Program-made: the position numbers and the translations under genes
Assembly: GCA_949825045.1 (NCBI GenBank)
Contig: OX463813.1
Span: 24,720,001 to 24,784,000 of the forward strand
Reading direction: 5' to 3'
Source of the DNA: Argyresthia goedartella
Lineage: Eukaryota; Arthropoda; Insecta; Lepidoptera; Argyresthiidae
DNA length: 64,000 bases
The notes under the pieces: generated by a model
Seen by the model: only the letters and a program-made list of their open reading frames with translations
Database searches by the model: none
Told to the model about the DNA's origin: nothing
Part shown: positions 40,275-51,988 of the stretch, in pieces
Position numbering within the stretch: the stretch's first letter is position 1
How the letters are laid out: every line of letters begins with the position of its first letter

Positions 40275-41574
40275 GCTCACATTCGGACGCACAGAGTTTG
40301 GTGGCATGAGGATCACAAAGACGTTGTCAAATTATATATCGGAAAAATGCAAATAGCTACTTCGTCATCACGCCTACTTGACAAGGGCAGTCAACTCGGA
40401 TAGTTTTCATGATCTGTCTTAACGTCTTTTAGTTCGACCGTTTTAGGGAAACATTGTGATGTGACGTCATTACACATTGTTGACAAATGGTGTTTTTTTC
40501 ATCCACGGCGTGATTTTTGCATCTGTTAGACACCCAGTCCAAAAGCCAATTTGTTAGAACCCCTGGTTTTATTTATAATATAAAAATTATCAATTCTCCC
40601 CAAATAGACAGTCGCTTGTATATGTCGCAGCAAGATGGTTATAAATAGGCGTTATTTAACCTCACAACGACCACGTACTGCAAAGGCAGTCATTTTCCCG
40701 TTAGAGGTTTTGAGTTTCATAACGGGGTTGGGTCGTTGTGAAGATAATTATATCCCAAGGGATATAATCCGTAATATACAACGTTACATTCTGTGTTACA
40801 CGAGGGCTCACAATTTGTGTCGGTTAAGCCCCTGTAGGCTGTTTGGGGCTAAACTTGTCAGAAAACGTCGTTGTGAAAAAAATGGGTATAGTGAGTAGGA
40901 TATAACATTGCGTTACATCTTTCCTCATTCGATTGGCAGAGGCACAGTAACGCTTTTGTTAAGCCAGTAAATCAATACTCAATTTTGCGTAACAGGGGGC
41001 TAGCCCATAGCAAATTAGCAACGGATGTGGAGGGATATGTTACATGTCGAACAATACGAAACTTTCGAAGCTTTAATTCCCTGTAGATTATTAACCTTCT
41101 AGGTTTCGACTTGACGTCATATCCAGTTGCGATTTATTTTCTTAATTTTTACACAAATAAGGAATGGAAACTTTAGTTGAGAAATTGCAAATTGCTTTGG
41201 GAGACTTTCTAGAAAGACGTAGTACCTAGAACCATAGGCATAGCGATGTGAACGTGATCAAACCGCGCCTCGTCATCAAACCAAAGGATTTTCTCTACAA
41301 AAGTTTCCTTTGCCAGAAAGGCGCCAAAATTAATTTGAAGCACAAATCAACATACTTTTTAAACGGCACGTTTCTAATAAATCAAATGGACGTATTTCAG
41401 TTAAGTAGGCCACGAATTTCGCCGAATGGCGGCTCTGCTTTGAATTACCAATTTACATGTTATTCAAACCGGAATACATCAAAGACCGAAATTAGTTAGT
41501 TTTTATCGTGAGTGGTTCTAAGGCCCTTATTAATAAAAAGCTCTCAGAGTAAACATAACGCGATTTATATATTA
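40275..41574. other. Spacer with small repeat edges
   Basis: 40660-40745 has inverted blocks CACAACGACC / GGGTCGTTGTG. 40930-41030 contains GGCAGAGGCACAGTAACGC and GGGGGCTAGCCCATAGC, edges of the repeat also near 46160-46260. Open frames 40635-40898 and 41248-41499 have no recognisable motif. Confidence 0.4.
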
Positions 41575-43320
41575 TACAGTGTGAATCATCATAAAGAGCC
41601 CATAACGATCTGGGTTGAAGAACATAGAAAATCATCTACAACAAAAAATTTAAAAAAATCTCGTCCAGTTTAAATAACCATTTTAATATAGAAATGCGGT
41701 ATCTGGGTACCAACTGCAAAAAAAAATATAACTTCGGAATGGGAAGGTTTTTCGTAGTGAAATTTACTGATTCGTCATGATGAAAGACGTAATTTCAGAT
41801 TTCTACAAGATTTGCTTCCCAAAATGTTTTTTTTTATAACGGAATATTATTTTTCATTTTGTTAGTTTTCTAAAGACACCATGCAAAATTATGTTTCTAC
41901 ATAATAAGCTTTTTTAAATCATTACATGATACCTATTTTCACTTTTTGGAGCTAAGCTTAATCATAAATAAGACCTAGAGATTAGTGATATACTGTAAAT
42001 TCATAAGGTAGTAAATAAATACGAGCAGGCAGAGGTCCTCTTTTGGATCCATGCCGGCATGACGAATCTCGGCACGTTTCCCACATCTTTGTGGAGATGT
42101 TGCACGCGTTGATAGTGGCACGGGGGAAGACCCTCTTTGCTTAAAATTCGTCAGACAGTTCTCTGAGAGACTCCATGTTGTGTAGCCAAACGTCTTTTGC
42201 TGATGCCTGGATCCGCATATAAACTCTTTAAGATTGCTTCTTACAAGGACACATTGATTGTAACTCGTGGTTCTCGACGATCACGATTTAATACGAATTG
42301 ATGTCGGCTATTTCAGCAGGAGAGAATTTAGTCAAACTTGGCATATCGAAATAAAACCTGAGCGGAAGAAAACTTTGAGAACTTATTAGGGCAACTGACT
42401 TAACTTTTCTCCATTGTTCGGAGAAAAAATAATTCAAAACAAAAAAAAACACAAAAAAGCGTGCTTGTCGCCAGTACTTACTCGTAGTAAAGAGGTTGGT
42501 TGTATTTGGTCTAAAAACTCAAGTAAAAAAAGTTTACTGTTGTGAAAATGGTGTTTGGCTCAGCCTATGCCTTTAACTACAAGAGTGTGTTTGCTTCGAA
42601 ATACTGATTCATTTATCTGTTTTTATTGTAAAAAAGGTTAATTATTTTGTCTGTAAGTATTCCTGTTAGTTGAATTAAATTAATAATCAAGATTTTTTTA
42701 TAGCCAGTTTAATTATTTATTATCTTCGCCCATCAACCCGCACTGAGTCAGCTTGATGAAGTATGCCTCAATATTACGCATATCTAGTAGTAGTAGCCTG
42801 TGCCTCTCAGTGGGGAAATTAATGTGGGCTACATTTATTTATTTATGACTTCACGGTATATCACTAATCTAATTATGTAATGATTTAAAAAAATAAAGTT
42901 TATTATTTATAAACACAATTTTGATGTCGTTTGAAAGCTAACGAAATTAAAAAGAATTTTCCGTAATAAAATAATTCCATTTTGGGAACCAAATTTTGTG
43001 GAAATCTGCAATTACTAAAAACTCCCGAAAATATGATTATTATTTCATAAACAAAGCGTAATTTTAGTTTAAAGTTACCACTTTTTCTCCAACGTTTTGT
43101 TACTGGCTGCACTACGTGTTTCATCATCACGAATCAATCAATTACTCTACGAAAACCCCTTTCATTCCAAAGTTAATTTGTTAAGTTGGTACCCAGATAG
43201 CGCATTTCAATATTAAAATAGCTATATTTTTTTTTGGTAGGGATGAGTTTTTTTTGTCGATGATTTTCGATGTTCTTCAACCCAGTTCGTTATGTGCATT
43301 TTATGAAGATTCACACTGTA
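41575..43320. mobile_element. Tc1/mariner-like transposon with very long terminal inverted repeats (1,746 bp), defective
   Basis: Ends TACAGTGTGAATC / GATTCACACTGTA, flanked by TA at 41573-41574 and 43321-43322. Similarity between the arms continues inward for about 450 bp (left 41575-42025, right about 42829-43320, the right arm with an extra ~100 bp). The interior keeps only a transposase N-terminus. Confidence 0.8.
42030..42340 (-). pseudogene. Transposase remnant, helix-turn-helix region
   Basis: One minus-strand frame reads NRDRREPRVTINVSL, then a stop, then EAILKSLYADPGISKRRLAT, QHGVSQRTVRRILSKEGLPP and CHYQRVQHLHKDVGNVPRF. This is the DNA-binding half of a Tc1/mariner-superfamily transposase. 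The catalytic half is absent, so the element depends on other copies for movement, if it moves at all. Confidence 0.6.
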
Positions 43321-43327
43321 TATACGA

Positions 43328-43505
43328 GCACAAATTTGCTTCTGGCTCTTCACTAGGATACCGTCTCGTGGGAACCAGAAAAAGCGGCGTCACACACATA
43401 AACATCCAGGACCTGGGGTTTCATTTCTACCTTCCCAGCTAGGATTCGAAACCGGGACCTTTCGCTTGGGAGGCAGAGCCTGGAACCGCAACGCCACAGA
43501 GGTCG
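43328..43505 (-). repeat. tRNA-derived SINE
   Basis: Minus strand: GACCTCTGTGGCGTTGCGGT, GGTCCCGGTTTCGAATCC (box B), body and GGTTCCCACGAGACGGTATC, 3' end AGCCAGAAGCAAATTTGTGC. The long-TIR transposon ends 8 bp away and probably inserted at its 3' edge. Confidence 0.7.
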
Positions 43506-43584
43506 TCATCATTGTCTTAACTGTCATAATGACGGTTTTGCCATATCAAATCTGTTTTTTTTATCGCAATAGCTTTTAGAGCTG

Positions 43585-43735
43585 AGGGCGGTTTATTAAC
43601 GCCTAGTGACATCTTAAGATGTCATGTTCCCGTTATAGGCTTTGAATCTTATAACCTTGGCATAAGGTTCAAAGCACGATGCCCTATAACCAGGTCTAGG
43701 CGTTGTGTATTTCGATCATATAAGCACGTTGTGTA
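43585..43735. repeat. Foldback sequence with perfect 16-bp palindrome
   Basis: AACGCCTAG near 43599 pairs with CTAGGCGTT near 43709. Inside, GACATCTTAAGATGTC (43608-43623) is a perfect palindrome. Confidence 0.55.
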
Positions 43736-43779
43736 GAGTGTAAAAAGGAATTATCATAACTGCGTAAATGAATGTGCGT

Positions 43780-43877
43780 CCTGCGTGTGGTAGTGTCTCG
43801 GTACGGGAGGGATGTGTTTGTTTAGTGCAAGGTCAGCTTGTGACGTCAACCCTCCCGCACCGACACACTACCGCAGG
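43780..43877. repeat. MITE Z, complete foldback element (98 bp)
   Basis: CCTGCGTGTGGTAGTGTCTC then GGTACGGGAGGG pairs with CCCTCCCGCACCGACACACT then ACCGCAGG. Partial copies at 36755-36800 and 54880-54925. No target duplication could be fixed. Confidence 0.6.
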
Positions 43878-45554
43878 AAACTACTCAGGTAAGCGTTGTC
43901 TATGACAACAATAAAACCCAACAACAACAAAGCTCGACAGATCCCTTTTTTGGCAGAGGGAAATATATTCCCACCAAATATTTAATGTTATATCTTGGGG
44001 ATAAAGTCCAAAACCAAGTTTTATATATAAGTTTATACCATCTCTTTAGTACTTTTTAGGTTGTCGCATCTGAATAAAGTTAGTTTCTTTCCTTTTTTAA
44101 CATTCAACCGAAAAAGTTAAATCAGATTACAAAACACACATTTCGGCCATGTTTGAGTGAGATTGAGACATGTTCAGTGTGGATCGAGTTGAGCGTTTTT
44201 GGAAATATGTATAGTAATGTGTGTCACGATATATCGATAATTTTAATCTAAACGTGGGCACAACAGTGCCTCTGCCACCCAGTATGGGCAAATACATGAC
44301 GGTCTGTTATGTCGTGTTGTTTAGTTATCCATTTCTTACAAATTAATTTATGACGTGTGCTACAACGTAATCAGGCGAGGACCGCGAGGATAAATACATC
44401 ACCTAATTTACTCTAATACACCATACACTAAAGTCAGCCGCTCGTCCGGTGTGGACGCGCCATGTGTAAAATGTCAATGTGACAGGATTTTTCGCTAGAT
44501 GACTCATAAATTGATCTGTAAGTATTGTATTAGAAAAACAATATCATAGTGTCACGCGTTTTCCAATTCGGTGCGTCGTATTGCCGCGGCGGCGTGGCAA
44601 TTTTGTGCCCTTAATAGGCAGTTATTAAGTTTATGGATTCTAACGTAAGTATTTTTAGGTAAAAACAATGCTGATGACACTATCAAAAATAATCGGTACA
44701 TGACATTGTTAGTAAAAACTGATGTCGAGCACCAAAAAGTAAATTCAGCCAGCGAGCTAAATTTTAGTTTTGAATCCAGACAACAGCTTTCTTCAAATAT
44801 CAAACACATGAGATCAACTTTAAACAAAACCCAAGACCCCAAATCTAATTTGAAAGAAAGAAAGAACACACACATCACACACTTTTTTCTGTATTTTACA
44901 ATTAATGTGTAAATGACGCAAATCAATGATGTTTAACAACTGAGTTTCCCACGATACAGGCATGCCTGGTGTGGTATTCATAATTAATCTGTGTGTAATT
45001 GATTCTGCAAATAAATATTTTCTCATTTTCTATATCGACAATCGATATATCTCTTCAGTCACGCACATTCCTACCGCCACACGTTATTCCACACGAGTAT
45101 CACATTTCACATGAAACCGGCAGACTGAGAAGGAAGGGGGTATATACACTTAGAATAATTAAGATTGGAAGCTTCTTCCGAATAAAATCCGTTATAGAAA
45201 CATTAGCTCGACTTTGTATCTTTTGACAAATTATTCTATTCAAATTCAAATAACAGTCGCTTTAAATGCCAGCTTGTGTGAAATAATCGCGTTCAGATTA
45301 ATCAAACGACAATGTTTAAGTTTGCAAGCATCCTTCAGAACATCAATTTGATATGGATTACGATATAAAATCCTTGAAGATACAAGATATAAGAGATACA
45401 CAAGTTAGTCATTTAATTTTGTTGCGGGGCTTTGTACTAAGAAACACAACTACAGATGGAAACTAAATCTTGCGGCAAAAGCATTTAAAGACTGGGCAAC
45501 GCAATAATACATTTAAGCGCACACACAGAAGAAGGGTGTCTAAACATAACACCA
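43878..45554. other. No gene seen
   Basis: AT-rich DNA. 44265-44300 carries the GTGCCTCTGCCACCC repeat edge. The 124-codon minus-strand frame at 44552-44926 has a hydrophobic stretch but no gene signal or family motif; I do not call it. Confidence 0.35.
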
Positions 45555-45556
45555 TA

Positions 45557-45732
45557 CAGGGTGTAACAGAAAGGTGTAGGTCATATTTTTAGATATTCAA
45601 GGGGTTGTTAGGGTCATCTTCTGAGCAACTTTCACCGATTTGATCAGAGTTGCCCAAATCTAATCGGTTTCATAGTGAAAGTTGTGCGGGATGATGTCCC
45701 TAACTACCCCCTAAAAATATGACTACACCCTG
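45557..45732. mobile_element. MITE with TA target duplication (176 bp)
   Basis: Ends CAGGGTGTA / TACACCCTG, flanked by TA (45555-45556 and 45733-45734). The arms share GTCATATTTTTAG and GTTAGGGWCATC blocks, giving a nearly full-length foldback. No coding capacity. Confidence 0.7.
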
Positions 45733-45734
45733 TA

Positions 45735-45815
45735 TTCACATATGTTGCTTATGGCCCCACGCTACATACCCAATGTTATTAGAACCAGAAACAGCGACAT
45801 CAAAAATATATAAAC
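45735..45815 (-). repeat. SINE, 3' portion
   Basis: GTTGCTTATGGCCCCACGCT, ACCAGAAACAGCGACATC. The head is missing. It abuts the MITE. Confidence 0.5.
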
Positions 45816-46269
45816 AATGTAGATTTTATTTTATCTTTTGGCTAGGATGAATTTCGGTAGGAGGGTTAGCGCAAGGACGGGGCATCTCCATTCTCATGCC
45901 TCCGTGCGTGCAAACCAAAGCACTAGAAATGTCATATTTCCGACTCCCTCCTTGTCTTGCACCAAGCGTGTGAATGAGACGGGAGGGAGTCTTGAAGACG
46001 TGCAAGTGTTTTGTTCGCACTGATTTATAGCGCACGGGAAATAACTAAGACTGTTTATGTGGTTAATTTAAAATAGTATGGGAATTCGTGAAGTTAGGTA
46101 AAATGGTAGGTAGGTATTCTATGTATGAATTCACACACACACAAATTCTTAACGTCACGCCTTTTCCAATACGGGGTAGCAGAGGCACAATTATATCCAC
46201 GTTTAGTTAATTCAATACTACATTTGGCGTGACAAGGCGCTAGCCCATCGCCGCAGCGATGTATCTATG
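45816..46269. other. Spacer and dispersed repeat edge
   Basis: 46155-46262 contains TCACGCCTTTTCCAATACGG, GGTAGCAGAGGCACAATTAT and GGCGCTAGCCCATCGCCGCA, a repeat also seen (in pieces) at 5930, 9591, 40930 and 55560. Open frames at 45826-46035 have no motif. Confidence 0.45.
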
Positions 46270-47548
46270 TGACCGTAAGATTGTCAAAACAGCTGGTTGA
46301 TAAACTAACGTTTTTTTTCTCGTTAGTTGGTCAGCTATCGACAGATAGTAAATTGTAGCGTACTGCTTACTATATGATGCAACTTCTAAGCTAGAACTCG
46401 TAAGCTGTCCATTGATTTTTAGTTCGTAATCGTGACTCGCTTTTTTACTACGACCGGCCTCCTCATTAATTATTTTCCAAGTCGTTTTTATAACATCGGA
46501 ACTATTCTTAATTTTACTACTCAGAAAATTACGTTTAGCTGTATGACAGTCTAATTTAAATTGTTTGGAGAACTGTTTGACTTGTTCTTTAAATTCGTCA
46601 CTCATGTTGAACCGTCGTTCCTCATACAATGCATACAATGCTTGCCTGCGTTTATGCAACTCTGCAGTAGCCCACGTACTAAAGTCGTTTGAACCACTAA
46701 CCACAACCGATTTTGAAGTGAATATCGCGCTGTACTGTTTCATAAAGGTTTCAAAGAATAAGTTATACATTATATTAGGAGACTGTTCAGCAGCCAAAAA
46801 CGGTAGTTCCTGGGCTAAAGAGTATCTCATTCTTTCTAACCGGTCAGCAGTTATTGGCACAAACGAAATTTTCTTTTTAATGACAGGTTCTCTAATAGAA
46901 TCAAATTGAAATAATTGACCTAAATGATCTGAATCCAATTCACTGATAACACTTTTACTGATTGGAATAACATCAGTAAAAATGTTGTCAATGCATGTAG
47001 CACTAGTAGCAGTCACTTTTGTTGGCTCCATAAATAAATGGCTAAGCCTAAATGATGAGAAAAGATTTATCAATCTAACGCTGAGAGTAGTTCTTTCTAA
47101 CAGATTAACATTAAAGTCACCACATATAATTAATCGTTTCGTACTGTGTGATGAAATAGTTAGGACGGATTCCATTATTTTCTCGAACATTTCAAAGTCG
47201 CTCAAGGGTGGCCTATAGACACATATAACGATGAACTGTTCTAATTCCACAGCTGCAAGTTCTATAGTTCGTTCAACAGATAAGGAAACAATGTCCTTAT
47301 TGCGCTTGATGCGTTAGTTGATAAACTAAAACCGTTAAATAGTAAATTGGTTTGAACATGAATTGCAAACGAAGTACCAGGGCAAACACTGCGGCAGCTC
47401 TGGTGAAAACTAGGAGGTGTTAGGTTGACATTTAAAAACATAAGAAACGTAAATTCTAAACCCTGTCGGTCTGGTTTACTATCTGTCGATAGTTGATCGA
47501 CTAACGCGTTAGTTTATCAACTAACGGTGTTGACTATCTGACGGTGAC
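46270..47548. mobile_element. TIR element carrying a nested LINE fragment
   Basis: Ends GTGACCGTAAGATTGTCAAA and, in reverse, GTCACCGTCAGATAGTCAAC. Both arms contain GTTGATAAACTAACG and CTATCGACAGATAGTAAA, giving arms of about 80-100 bp. The paralog at 50479-50770 lacks the inserted LINE fragment. No transposase is seen. Confidence 0.65.
46381..47306 (-). pseudogene. LINE ORF2 internal fragment (endonuclease C-terminal half and linker)
   Basis: Residues VICVYRPPLSDFEMF, LIICGDFNVNLLERT (Asp/Asn block), SATCIDNIFTD, ELDSDHLGQL (His) and the linker ATAELHKRRQALYALYEERR, IKTTWKIINEEAGRSKK are those of a Jockey/CR1-like LINE. The reading frame is open for 336 codons, but its last ~35 residues come from the host TIR element. 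Neither the endonuclease start nor the reverse transcriptase nor a tail is present, so it is truncated at both ends. TGATGC occurs at both borders (46375-46380, 47307-47312). Confidence 0.75.
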
Positions 47549-47649
47549 ATATATACTGTTTAAGAAACTAAAATGCATTCGACCGAGCTCTGCCTCGGCC
47601 TACGGGACGAATTTCTGGCGCTTATGTAGATGCTGCAGTGAAACTATAA

Positions 47650-47735
47650 CATAATATTTACAGACAGGCACATTGCTTCTGGCCCCACACTAGGATACGC
47701 TGTGTCGTGCTAACCAGAAATAGTGAAGTCACATT
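47650..47735 (-). repeat. SINE, 3' portion
   Basis: ACAGGCACATTGCTTCTGGC, CCCACACTAGGATACGCTGT, ACCAGAAATAGTGAAGTCAC; the tRNA-like head is missing. Confidence 0.6.
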
Positions 47736-48179
47736 ATCGATCTTATATTCTGTTCAAGCCAATCATCTGTGAACAAAGTTGAAAAAAAACGTGTTATCCC
47801 GGTTGTTGATGAGACTTAGTTAGATCGATTTTTCCGCCCCCAAAATCTCTAATAACAAATTTAAACGAAATCGCTAGAGCCGTTTTCGAGATCTCAAAAC
47901 TACTGAAATATTGCACGTCATGTACGGGGTAAAGAGAACAAAGTTTCTCCATGGCACTCAAAAAAATTTAAAAAGACAAACGTCAAATCCCATTTTTGTC
48001 TTTAAACAAGTGTTGAACAGGAGTTTATTTTTTGTAGTAAGACCCTCTTTGTCTCAAGAAATCTCCAAATATAATTTATAACTTAATTCTGTTCGGCGTC
48101 GAAGGCGAGTCAAATCATTTTATAATTAATATATTGCACATAAATAGGTCAAAAAACAAAACATATTTTTTTGTCTACA
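47736..48179. other. No gene seen
   Basis: AT-rich DNA. Confidence 0.35.
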
Positions 48180-48225
48180 AAGGCGAGCTTATCTCTAGTA
48201 AGAGATCACTTCCAGCAAACCAAAT
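48180..48225 (+). repeat. RTE-like LINE 3'-end motif
   Basis: AGGCGAGCTTATCTCTAGTA then AGAGATCACTTCCAGCAAAC, compare 7301-7345 and 25795-25845. Confidence 0.4.
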
Positions 48226-49892
48226 TTATAAATAAAGAAAAAATCAAAACTCAGCTTATCGATTCATTGACGACGATTCCAAAGAGGATGACTTTTTATT
48301 TCTTAACACATTGTAACTCTCCACCTAGGGCTAATGCCAAATGTCGGGCCTACGGAATCCGTAGTACGGACCCGCAACACCCATCAAAGACTATGTCTTT
48401 TCTAAGAAAAGCAGAGATTTTCAGATCAGATTCCTTAAGCCATTAGGATTGGGCTCCTCGAGTTAGGATTATGTACGAGCCGACTTCAGTTGATCCCACA
48501 CTAGGGTAACTATAAATTAATCTGAACTAATCTACAGATGGAAGTACGGTTGAATTCGAGGACTTACAAAATGGAATTTTGGGTATTAAAAGTTATCATC
48601 AAAGTTATTTGATGATAACTTTTAATAAATATTTCAGCCCATGATTACAAACTTATTTTGTTTATAACTTACCTACCTTAGTTCTTTACTTTGGCCTTTG
48701 CCTAGCAGTTTACGTCATGCAGGCTAATTTTTAAATAACTTATTTTTTTTTCATAAAACAATAAAACCTTTAAAAAGATTATCAATTTCATCATAAAATA
48801 AAATAATTCGTAATGCAACTACATTTTGCAGAAAATAATATGCAAAAATTAAGCTAATTTAAACAGCAAAATTTCCAGAGGCTGAAATTACAATTTAGTT
48901 ACGCTAAAAATATAATTTAGTATTTACACGTTTTTAATACTTAACATACATCGCTGGCTGTAGGTAAACTGAATAAATGTAGTGAGGTGTACCGGCATTG
49001 GTTGTCTTACCTCATACAGCATGGTATAAATAAGTCTCCTGTACTAACCGTACAAGGAAGCGTGACAAATAGGACAGCAGTTCGCTATTTCTGGAATTAA
49101 GAATAATGTTATTATAACCCGGCCGGGTAGTGGAGTAGAGGCTGGGTTTTTTCTTTATTTGTGCACAGTTATGCTCGCCTTTAATTATCTTCATTTAACC
49201 TCCGTGCAAGGATAAGTCTATCGCCACAAAACCATCAATTACTCGTCTCGGTTTGGTGGAAGGAATTTATATTTATAGATAAGCTCGCCTTTACGCCATT
49301 GAGCTACTATTAACAGCGAATAGAGACGCTATCCCAATCAAAAAAAGTGTCGGAACTTAAACATTGATCTTCGAAAATCAAGAATACCAAATTCTAAATA
49401 TCATTAATTCAAATTAATAAAAAAATTGATAATGTAAATTATTATAAACCATTTGATTGACATAAACGCATCATAACTCTACATACATAACATTCAAACA
49501 GAGTTACATACAACACAGAGTATGACGAATGCTTGAGTGAAATGAACAGCTTGAGTGCATTAATACTGAATTAAACTCTGCATTCATATTATAATTCTCG
49601 CAGCGTATAGTGCAATAAGACCTAACAAAACATTAGCCTCCGCGGGGGGTCGAACCGAAACCGACCTTTTTAATAATAGTCCAAGTTTATCTTAAAAATA
49701 ATACCGTACCAAAGAACAATACACTCACTTCACATCAGACCTTTTCGGGTATAAAACCCAGCCTTTTGTACTCATATCAAAGCGCGCGTAGGTGTTGATT
49801 TATTTTTTTATTTCTTTTTTTAAGTGGCCATAGGAATTTGTTTGAACAGCCTATCAGTGAGAGTGTATACCGACTTACTTTCATTTTATATA
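48226..49892. other. No gene seen
   Basis: AT-rich DNA. 48592-48632 contains an inverted pair around AAAAGTTATCATCAAAG / TTTGATGATAACTTTT. 49625-49665 (GCGGGGGGTCGAACCG) looks like an isolated tRNA-like box B. Nothing else is recognised. Confidence 0.35.
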
Positions 49893-49928
49893 CAGGCGCA
49901 TTCATTGCTTCTGGCCCCAAACTAGGTA
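49893..49928 (-). repeat. SINE, 3' end fragment
   Basis: ACAGGCGCATTCATTGCTTC then TGGCCCCAAACTAGGTA; only the last ~35 bp remain. Confidence 0.5.
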
Positions 49929-50478
49929 TTTCGGTTAGGTTAAGTTAAAAGATTTGATGTTTGATTTAATTTGAGAGTTAAAACATAGCTGTTTATCAGA
50001 AAAAATATAAGTCATCGCTTCAGAAAAGCACAAAACATTACAGCACATTCATTTTGAAAACGTTAGCTACGAAAAATTTGTAAATGCTTAATTTAAAACT
50101 ATGGTTTATTAAAACTATTAGTTAGTATATATTGCCGCAGTCACATTTTAATTCTCTTTGTTTTGATAACCGTTCGAGAGTTTTGAAATTAGGTTTGTTT
50201 AGCCCGCATATTCAAGAGGGTAAAATCCGCCATTTTGGTTCATTTTTGTACGTACCCAGTAATACTACGGCCATCAAGACGAATCTAATGACGTATCATT
50301 AATCAAGATCGGTTGAGCCGCGTTGAGTAGTTACGAGGGAACACAGGAACAGACATACATCCATGTTGATGATGATGATGTGGTCCGATCGATTTCTGTC
50401 ACGGCGACCGCATCAACTCTCCGTCTGTACACGGCATCGCATGTGGCACTCTACTTGTATGTACATACATATACATAT
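49929..50478. other. No gene seen
   Basis: AT-rich DNA with a short GATGAT run at 50365-50378. Confidence 0.35.
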
Positions 50479-50770
50479 ATGTCACCGTAAGATTGTCAAA
50501 ACCGTTAGTTTATTATGTTACTTTTTTTTCTCGTCAGTTTACAAACTATCGATAAATTGTAACGAACTGCCTACAATATGACGATTTAGTTTACAATAAA
50601 ACCGTTAAATTGTAAACAGGTTTAAACTCGATTTGCAAACGAAATACCAGGGCAAACGCTGCGGTAGCTTATGTGAAGACTAGAGGGGGCGAGCGAAGCG
50701 AACTTTATGTTCGGTTGACATGTAAGAACAAAATAAACGTAAATTCTAAACCCTGTAAACATATTCATAC
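50479..50770. mobile_element. TIR element, copy without the LINE fragment, right end lost
   Basis: GTCACCGTAAGATTGTCAAA at the left, then CTATCGATAAATTG, AAAACCGTTAAATTGTAAAC, ACCAGGGCAAACGCTGCGGT and GTAAATTCTAAACCCTG, in the same order as 46270-46380 plus 47320-47480. The terminal ~60 bp of the right arm is missing. Confidence 0.6.
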
Positions 50771-51854
50771 AAGTCAATCACATAACCCTCCTCTTTTTCG
50801 CTTCGCTGCAGTCGGGTAAAATCTGCAAGTTCGCTGTCGTTAAGGTTGTGATCGCTACATCACATTAGACTTCGTGAAAAGTTTACATATAAAATTCGTA
50901 TCCAAAGAAACCAAAGAATGTAATGTCCTCTTTCATCTTTGTCGTGACGTCAGTCAAGAGGACAGGATAAAAGGCCCTTTGAAATTAAATAGACGCGACT
51001 TGACATGAGCGCGCTTGTGATGTGATACGCCGCCTTGGTAATACGCCGGTTTAGATCAAACAAATGTTTCGGGTTGCTGATTGGCCCAAATTGGAGGAAC
51101 TGAGTTCCATTTGAGGTGTCAGTGGTACTACACGACCAACACAACTAGGCGCATGGCAGGACTGCGGTTTCGGCGCAAATGCTTGTGCTACTAGGGCGAG
51201 CTAAGTTGGCACCTGGCTCGAATGACGTTTGTGCAAAGTACAGTGTGTACAGTACGTTTTTACATATTGCTAAATTGATTTGTTAATTAATATCAGGTTA
51301 CTCACACACTTAGAGCAGACAACGCAAGCACGGATAAATGACAGCGGGCAAGCCCATCGCTGCAGCTATTAGATTAAAATAACTAATCAGACATTTACCT
51401 ACGCTGACTCGGCCAGAAACCGTTACGATACCTTCAAAGTAACCTTTGATGAAACAAAATGGCCGATCTGTGATAAAATAGTATGATAAAAACTTACCCA
51501 AAGGCAAATAAATACTCAAGATCACACAAAACCACTGAAAAGAGCTTTGGCAAAACAAAAAGAAACAATAAATTCATAGGTCTCAAAAAATTATATGTTA
51601 TTAACAAAGAGCTAATCTAGTTTAAATACTATGTCGCTACACGATTGGATTAATTTGGCTCGATCGTAAAAAATCCTGAACATAGTCTATATTTAAAAGG
51701 AGATTCAATAATTTCAATATAAAATTACTGATTTTTCTCATAATTTTTGTACCTAAATTTTCCTTTTTTTCGAGCTCCGTATTAATCCTTAAATTTTATC
51801 GATTAGCTTATTTACGTTTTTTCAGTAAATTCGAAAAAACACCTAATTTTAAAA
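50771..51854. other. No gene seen
   Basis: AT-rich DNA. 51340-51365 holds the GCAAGCCCATCGCTGCAGC repeat edge. Open frames 50950-51144 and 51310-51558 have no motif. Confidence 0.35.
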
Positions 51855-51970
51855 GTATCCGGGCGGCCCGACGCTATTCCGCGCCGCCCGCTACCCCGCC
51901 AGTTCCGCTACCCCGCCTGAAGACGACGGGCGAATGCGGCGCCCCTCAACAGCCAGAACTGGGCCTTAAT
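51855..51970. other. Isolated GC-rich block
   Basis: About 115 bp, strongly GC-rich in AT-rich surroundings, with GCTACCCCGCC twice. It does not match rRNA segments that I know. Origin unknown. Confidence 0.4.
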
Positions 51971-51988
51971 TCATCGAAAAGGGGCTAA

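Noticed and set aside
40059..40403. Open frames with repeating WGCKLPIGAASCPLGLQVAH-like peptides on both strands
   Set aside because: Produced by the 20-bp minisatellite, which is open in all frames. Not a repeat protein.
44552..44926. 124-codon minus-strand frame with hydrophobic stretches
   Set aside because: AT-rich, no recognisable domain, no upstream or splice context.
45826..46035. Paired frames on both strands (61 and 69 codons)
   Set aside because: No motif, no gene signals; they read the same short GC-richer stretch in opposite directions.
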